Source: UBA1858 sp963926275 (GTDB taxonomy: Bacteria > Pseudomonadota > Gammaproteobacteria > UBA4575). Taken from it: DNA of 9,801 bases. Positions 6,680-9,801 of the stretch are shown here, in pieces. The stretch is from NCBI GenBank assembly GCA_963926275.1, contig CAWUWP010000092.1:1-9801 (forward strand), written 5' to 3'. Positions within the stretch are counted from its first letter, which is position 1, and every line of letters begins with the position of its first letter. The notes below the pieces were generated by a model. That model did no database searches. It was given only the letters and a program-made list of their open reading frames with translations, and was not told where the DNA came from. The translations under genes were made by a program, and so were the position numbers.

Positions 6680-6728
6680 TTTAAAAGTTAGTCACGATGG
6701 CATATGAATAAAATTAGGATTTAGAAGC

Positions 6729-7760
6729 ATGATTAAAGTAGGCATTGTTGGTGGCACGGGCTATACCGGAATTGAATTGATTCGATTGCTGTATGCGCAT
6801 CCTCAAGTAGAAATTACTGCCATCACATCACGTAGTGAAGCGGGCAGGTCGTTATCGGAATTAGTGCCAAGCTTCTTTGGCTTGTCTGATTTGAAATTCC
6901 AAGAACCAACGATGGAAGTGCTTTCTGCCTGCGAAGTAATATTCTTTGCGACACCTAACGGCACCGCAATGAGAATGACGCCGCAGTTGTTAGATGCCGG
7001 CAAGCGAGTGATAGATCTTGCTGCTGACTTTCGAATCAAAAACATTGAAACATGGGAACATTGGTATGGGGAAACTCATGTCTGTCCCGAGCTAGTTGCA
7101 GAAGCTGTTTATGGATTGCCAGAATTGAATCGAGCTGCGATTAAAGATGCGCGCTTAATTGCTAATCCTGGCTGTTATCCCACCTCGGTCATATTGGGAT
7201 TTTTGCCGTTATTGGAAAAACAATTAGTCGATCCTGCGCGATTGATCGCTGATACAAAGTCAGGGGTTAGCGGTGCAGGTCGAGGTGCTAATGTGGCTGC
7301 GCTGCATTCAGAAGTGAGTGAGAACTTTAAAGCTTATGGGATTGGCGGGCACCGTCATCAACCAGAGATTAGCGCCATTCTCAATACTCTGTTACCCGTT
7401 GAGCAGGCACAATTAACCTTTGTTCCTCATTTGTTACCTATGAATCGCGGCATTCATGCAACACTGTATGCCTTTGCTAATAATGATGCGGACGATCTAA
7501 CGGCGTTGTATCGAGAACGTTATGCCGATGAAGCATTTGTGTCAGTGCTAGATGCAGGTACGCATCCAGAAACGCGCTCAGTCAGAGGGACAAATCACTG
7601 TGTGATCTCGGTGAACCGAGTATCAAAACAACAGGTGGTTGTTTTATCCGTGATTGATAATTTGGTTAAGGGTGCAGCTGGTCAAGCAATTCAAAATATG
7701 AATATTATGTATGGCTTATCTGAGTCGCTAGGAATAGAGGCAATTGGACTGCTACCTTAA
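6729..7760 (+). CDS. argC: N-acetyl-gamma-glutamyl-phosphate reductase
   Basis: ArgC catalyses the third step of arginine synthesis: NADPH-dependent reduction of N-acetyl-glutamyl-5-phosphate to the semialdehyde, in the cytoplasm. The 343-residue length is typical of the long form. The nucleotide-binding loop is GIVGGTGYTG (5-14). DLAADFRI is at 96-103. The catalytic cysteine is Cys149 in NPGCYPTS (147-153). The substrate-binding block is SGVSGAGRGA (178-187). The catalytic histidine region is GHRHQPEI (207-214). The Shine-Dalgarno AGGA lies 9 nt before the ATG. The gene is divergent from the ClC-hemJ operon and is the first of a run with the DUF6776-like and bactofilin genes, a position also seen in Pseudomonas. 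Two TGAAT half-sites upstream (6676 and 6705) recall ArgR boxes, but neither has a matching right half, so arginine repression is not supported. Confidence 0.97.
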   Translation: MIKVGIVGGTGYTGIELIRLLYAHPQVEITAITSRSEAGRSLSELVPSFFGLSDLKFQEPTMEVLSACEVIFFATPNGTAMRMTPQLLDAGKRVIDLAADFRIKNIETWEHWYGETHVCPELVAEAVYGLPELNRAAIKDARLIANPGCYPTSVILGFLPLLEKQLVDPARLIADTKSGVSGAGRGANVAALHSEVSENFKAYGIGGHRHQPEISAILNTLLPVEQAQLTFVPHLLPMNRGIHATLYAFANNDADDLTALYRERYADEAFVSVLDAGTHPETRSVRGTNHCVISVNRVSKQQVVVLSVIDNLVKGAAGQAIQNMNIMYGLSESLGIEAIGLLP

Positions 7761-7778
7761 GTTAACAAATACCATCCT

Positions 7779-8543
7779 ATGAAAAAAGCTAAAGTTAAAA
7801 TTCAAGTACCAAAATTAGAGAAAATCTCTATGAGTGCTTATCATCCAGGATTGAGGAGAATTCAGATCTTGATGTCGATTCTGGCTGCTGTATCGGTAGC
7901 TTGGGCATTTTATGCGGTTGGAGCCGCAGGGATTGATCTACCTTTTGAAGATAATAAGCAAAGTGTTGCTGAATTACGTATTGATCTGACTCAATCAAAG
8001 AAAGATATAAAGTCTTTACGGCGTGAAGTTGCAGGCTTAACTAGGTCAACAAAAGTAGAGCTGCAAGCAGCTGAGCAAAATAAGCAGACCTTGCGTGAGA
8101 AGGAAATGCATATTCTTAAACTGACTGAAGAGGTGGTTTTCTATCGTAGTTTGTTAGCGCCAGAAAAAGCTAATGCAGGTGTAGAGATACGTGACTTTAG
8201 CCTGCGTTCAGCAGGTAAAAGTGAATACTATTACGATTTTTTATTAACTCAATCTAACCGCAGTAAAAAAGTAGCGAAAGGAAAGATTAATGTCACCATT
8301 GATGGTAAACAAAATGGTGAAATGCGCAGAATTGAAGTGTTTGATATTGCAGAATCAGCAGGTGACGCGATCACTTATTCATTTAAATACTTTCAAAGGA
8401 TGAATGGTGCCTTTGAATTACCGGAAAACTTTGAGCCGAAGAAAATCTTGGTTGAAGTGAAGCCTAACTCAAAGTCAAAATCCAAATCGAAGCAACCCAT
8501 TCAAATATCTTATTCTTGGAATGAACTCATTAGTGGGAGTTAG
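7779..8543 (+). CDS. membrane-anchored coiled-coil protein, DUF6776-like
   Basis: The function is unknown. The 254-residue protein has a short basic cytoplasmic N-terminus and one membrane segment at about 29-48. A long coiled coil follows (about 58-122, rich in Glu, Lys, Gln and Leu), then the conserved-looking FYRSLLAPE (121-129). The C-terminal domain (133-250) is probably beta-rich and periplasmic, with a KSKSKSK spacer at 232-238. The family call rests on this architecture and on position between argC and a bactofilin, as in Pseudomonas. It lies 18 bp after argC and ends 1 bp before the bactofilin ATG, so a shared transcript is very likely. The start at 7779 has no clear Shine-Dalgarno. 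A second ATG at 7830 (MSAYHPGLRR) has a weak GAGA upstream and is possible; either start keeps the membrane segment. The topology suggests an envelope scaffold role beside the bactofilin, which is inference. Confidence 0.8.
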   Translation: MKKAKVKIQVPKLEKISMSAYHPGLRRIQILMSILAAVSVAWAFYAVGAAGIDLPFEDNKQSVAELRIDLTQSKKDIKSLRREVAGLTRSTKVELQAAEQNKQTLREKEMHILKLTEEVVFYRSLLAPEKANAGVEIRDFSLRSAGKSEYYYDFLLTQSNRSKKVAKGKINVTIDGKQNGEMRRIEVFDIAESAGDAITYSFKYFQRMNGAFELPENFEPKKILVEVKPNSKSKSKSKQPIQISYSWNELISGS

Positions 8544-8544
8544 C

Positions 8545-9009
8545 ATGTTCGGTAAAAAGAAAATAAAAGCGGCACAGATTGATACATTGATAGGAAAGAA
8601 CACCATCGTTAAGGGGGATATTCACTATCGAGGTGGATTGCATATCGAAGGTAAAGTACAAGGAAATTTAGTCGCTGAGAGCAATGAAAAGACAGTGCTG
8701 ATTGTTAGTGAGAAAGGGTGTGTTGAGGGAGATGTGAAAGGCCCCGTGGTGATTTTGAATGGCATGATCGAAGGTGATGTTTATTCGACAGTGGCCCTAG
8801 AATTGGCTCAACATGCCAAAGTTAAAGGTAATGTATATTACAAATTATTGGAAATGGAAGTGGGTGCTGAAGTGAATGGTAGTTTGATTCATCAGTCTGC
8901 TCAGACAGGCTCGAGCAAAGAAAAGAATTCAAAAGAGAACGTTAAAGGTGAATCTAGCGCGAAGGATCCAGTCAGTGATGAGGTCAATCTGACCTCAAGC
9001 AATCGCTAA
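8545..9009 (+). CDS. bactofilin, polymer-forming cytoskeletal protein
   Basis: Bactofilins are small beta-helical proteins that polymerise without nucleotide, often at the inner membrane, and can recruit cell-wall enzymes. I start this one at 8545 (MFGKKKIKAAQIDTLIG, 154 residues). A GGGAG Shine-Dalgarno lies 5 nt upstream, and the short Lys-rich N-terminus is typical. An ATG at 8521 would add eight residues overlapping the preceding gene and has no better ribosome site. The core (about 11-115) has the repeating pattern of the fold: TIVKGDIHYRGGLHIEGKVQG, CVEGDVKGPVVILNGMIEGDV and VKGNVYYKLLEMEVGAEVNG. The tail (117-154) is polar, Ser/Lys/Glu-rich and probably disordered. It sits 1 bp after the DUF6776-like gene. 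A cell-wall role would fit the nearby anmK, but that is only context. Confidence 0.93.
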   Translation: MFGKKKIKAAQIDTLIGKNTIVKGDIHYRGGLHIEGKVQGNLVAESNEKTVLIVSEKGCVEGDVKGPVVILNGMIEGDVYSTVALELAQHAKVKGNVYYKLLEMEVGAEVNGSLIHQSAQTGSSKEKNSKENVKGESSAKDPVSDEVNLTSSNR

Positions 9010-9020
9010 GCTATCCCCTT

Positions 9021-9036
9021 GGGAGTATTCGCTCCC
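9021..9036 (+). other. short GC hairpin after the bactofilin gene
   Basis: GGGAGT (9021-9026) and GCTCCC (9031-9036) can form a 6-bp stem (one T-G pair) with a 4-nt ATTC loop, 11 nt after the bactofilin stop. The following bases are not a T-tract, so it is not a standard intrinsic terminator. It could protect the mRNA end or weaken readthrough into erpA. Confidence 0.35.
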
Positions 9037-9044
9037 CGATTAGA

Positions 9045-9077
9045 GTAGTTGACCAAATTAGTCGGGTTCTGTAATCT
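9045..9077 (+). promoter_or_regulatory. erpA promoter with an IscR type 1 site
   Basis: A -35 box TTGACC (9049-9054) is followed by a 17-bp spacer and TAATCT (9072-9077). The -35 lies within 9045-9069, which matches 21 of 25 positions of the IscR type 1 consensus as I recall it (ATASYYGACTRWWWYAGTCRRSTAT), including GAC and the AGTCGGG right half. Type 1 sites bind only [2Fe-2S]-IscR and repress transcription when clusters are plentiful; E. coli iscR, erpA and nfuA are known targets. So erpA should be induced when Fe-S clusters are short. The iscR gene itself is not in the window. Confidence 0.8.
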
Positions 9078-9113
9078 TTTGCCTAGTTATAGAATATAAA
9101 CGGAGAAGGTTAC

Positions 9114-9479
9114 ATGGAGTCTAATCAAACTGTCGCTGATTCAGGGATGCCAGTTCCATTGGTTTTTACCGATGCCGCGGCTAGTAAAGTGCAACAACTG
9201 ATTGAAGAAGAGAAAAATGAAAACCTGAAGTTACGAGTATTCGTATCAGGTGGAGGCTGCTCAGGCTTTCAATATGGTTTTACCTTCGATGAAGAGTTGC
9301 AAGACGGAGATACCTCAGTTGAAAATGGTGGAGTCGTATTGTTAATTGACCCAATGAGTTATCAATATCTTGTTGGTGCTGAAATCGATTATTCAGAAGG
9401 TTTAGAGGGTGCGCAATTTGTAATACGTAACCCCATGGCAAAAACTACCTGCGGGTGTGGTTCTTCATTCTCAACTTAG
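9114..9479 (+). CDS. erpA: A-type iron-sulfur cluster carrier/insertion protein ErpA
   Basis: ErpA receives Fe-S clusters from the Isc or Suf scaffold and delivers them to apo-enzymes, notably the isoprenoid enzymes IspG and IspH, in the cytoplasm. The 121-residue length is close to other ErpA proteins. The three conserved A-type cysteines are present: Cys49 in SGGGCSGFQYGF, and Cys113 and Cys115 in the C-terminal TTCGCGSSFS. The N-terminal extension before PLVFTDAAASKV, the DPMSYQYLVGAEIDY block (79-93) and FVIRNPMAKTTCGCG fit ErpA better than IscA or SufA, as does the position between bactofilin and anmK. A strong Shine-Dalgarno (GGAGAAGG) precedes the ATG. The gene has its own promoter with an IscR site and a terminator just downstream, so it is probably transcribed alone. 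Confidence 0.97.
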   Translation: MESNQTVADSGMPVPLVFTDAAASKVQQLIEEEKNENLKLRVFVSGGGCSGFQYGFTFDEELQDGDTSVENGGVVLLIDPMSYQYLVGAEIDYSEGLEGAQFVIRNPMAKTTCGCGSSFST

Positions 9480-9510
9480 CCTCTTGAATAAGTAGAATAA
9501 AATTTAGATA

Positions 9511-9540
9511 TAAAAAAGCCCGCATTAGCGGGCTTTTTTA
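9511..9540. terminator. bidirectional intrinsic terminator between erpA and anmK
   Basis: A 13-bp perfect stem (9511-9523 with 9528-9540) has a GCCCGC/GCGGGC core and a 4-nt ATTA loop. An A-tract lies on the left and a T-tract on the right, so it works as an intrinsic terminator on both strands. It ends erpA on the plus strand and anmK on the minus strand. The anmK stop codon (9540-9538) lies inside the stem base. Confidence 0.95.
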
Positions 9541-9801
9541 TTTGTAATAGACTCCACCTAAAATACAGGGGTGTTCTGCTCCTGTGGAGTAGTGAGCATT
9601 ACCAGGCTTAAGTAACAGTGTTTGCCGCGCTAACCAGGCAAATGCGGCTGCTTCCACCCAATCAACATCAATCCCATATTCTGCTGACGTGGTTAAACGT
9701 ATTGGATAAATGCGTTTGGCTAACTGTTGCATCAAATAGTCATTGCGACAGCCACCACCGCAAGCGATGACTTGCACAGTGCCTGATGCCCAAGCCGACA
9801 A
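9538..9801 (-). CDS. anmK: anhydro-N-acetylmuramic acid kinase, C-terminal part only
   Basis: AnmK phosphorylates 1,6-anhydro-MurNAc with ATP and opens the anhydro ring to give MurNAc-6-phosphate, a step of peptidoglycan recycling in the cytoplasm. Only the last 87 or so residues are in the window. The first codon at the edge is TTG, which I take as an internal leucine, not a start, because the family protein is about 370 residues long. Visible family features are the GGG loop followed by Asn (IACGGGCRND, 12-21), VEAAAFAWLA (49-58), PGN (66-68), TGA (73-75) and the terminal LGGVYY (81-86). It converges with erpA across a shared terminator. The erpA-anmK neighbourhood agrees with Pseudomonas. 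Confidence 0.92.
   Translation of the reverse strand: MSAWASGTVQVIACGGGCRNDYLMQQLAKRIYPIRLTTSAEYGIDVDWVEAAAFAWLARQTLLLKPGNAHYSTGAEHPCILGGVYYK

Noticed and set aside
6674..6715. ArgR boxes upstream of argC
   Set aside because: Two TGAAT left halves are present, but neither has a plausible ATTCA right half at the right spacing.
8521..8544. Upstream ATG for the bactofilin
   Set aside because: It overlaps the previous gene, while the ATG at 8545 has a good GGGAG ribosome site and a typical bactofilin N-terminus.
9021..9040. Intrinsic terminator after the bactofilin gene
   Set aside because: The hairpin is only 6 bp and no T-tract follows; kept only as a weak hairpin.

Overview
The window looks like chromosomal DNA from a gammaproteobacterium with moderately low GC. 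The clearest pointer is the right half: argC, a membrane-anchored coiled-coil protein (DUF6776-like), a bactofilin, erpA, then a convergent anmK. I recall the same order from Pseudomonas (the PA0662-PA0666 region); this is recollection, not a search. No phage, IS element, CRISPR array, tRNA or rRNA was seen.

Left part (1-3745), iron and haem. A partial outer-membrane porin gene runs off the left edge on the minus strand, open for all 250 visible codons, with a Fur-like site over its probable promoter. A roughly 600-bp gap separates it from a divergent DUF1111 di-haem cytochrome gene that is full length except for one in-frame TGA at 1953-1955. Convergent with that is bacterioferritin (bfr). 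Upstream of bfr, on the same strand, is bacterioferritin-associated ferredoxin (bfd), behind a strong promoter with an excellent Fur box in its spacer. Bfr stores iron and Bfd supplies electrons to release it. Porin and DUF1111 genes often sit with imelysin-type iron-uptake genes, which are absent here.

Middle (3746-6645), membrane proteins. A DUF1461 protein converges on, and overlaps by 14 bp, a two-gene minus-strand operon: a ClC-family anion channel/transporter with C-terminal CBS domains, followed 4 bp later by hemJ (protoporphyrinogen oxidase). The ClC promoter, like the bfd promoter, places the transcription start on or next to the A of the ATG, suggesting leaderless mRNAs.

Right part (6729-9801). 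argC (arginine biosynthesis) is followed by the DUF6776-like gene (18-bp gap) and bactofilin (1-bp gap). erpA (Fe-S cluster carrier) has its own promoter with a near-consensus IscR type 1 site over the -35 box. A bidirectional hairpin terminator separates erpA from anmK (peptidoglycan recycling), which is cut by the right edge. Iron therefore appears as a theme twice: Fur at the left (porin, bfd/bfr) and IscR at the right (erpA). I found no clearly novel multi-gene system. The points most worth checking are the interrupted DUF1111 gene, the two possible leaderless promoters, the cysteine-rich Bfd tail and the little-studied DUF6776-bactofilin pair.
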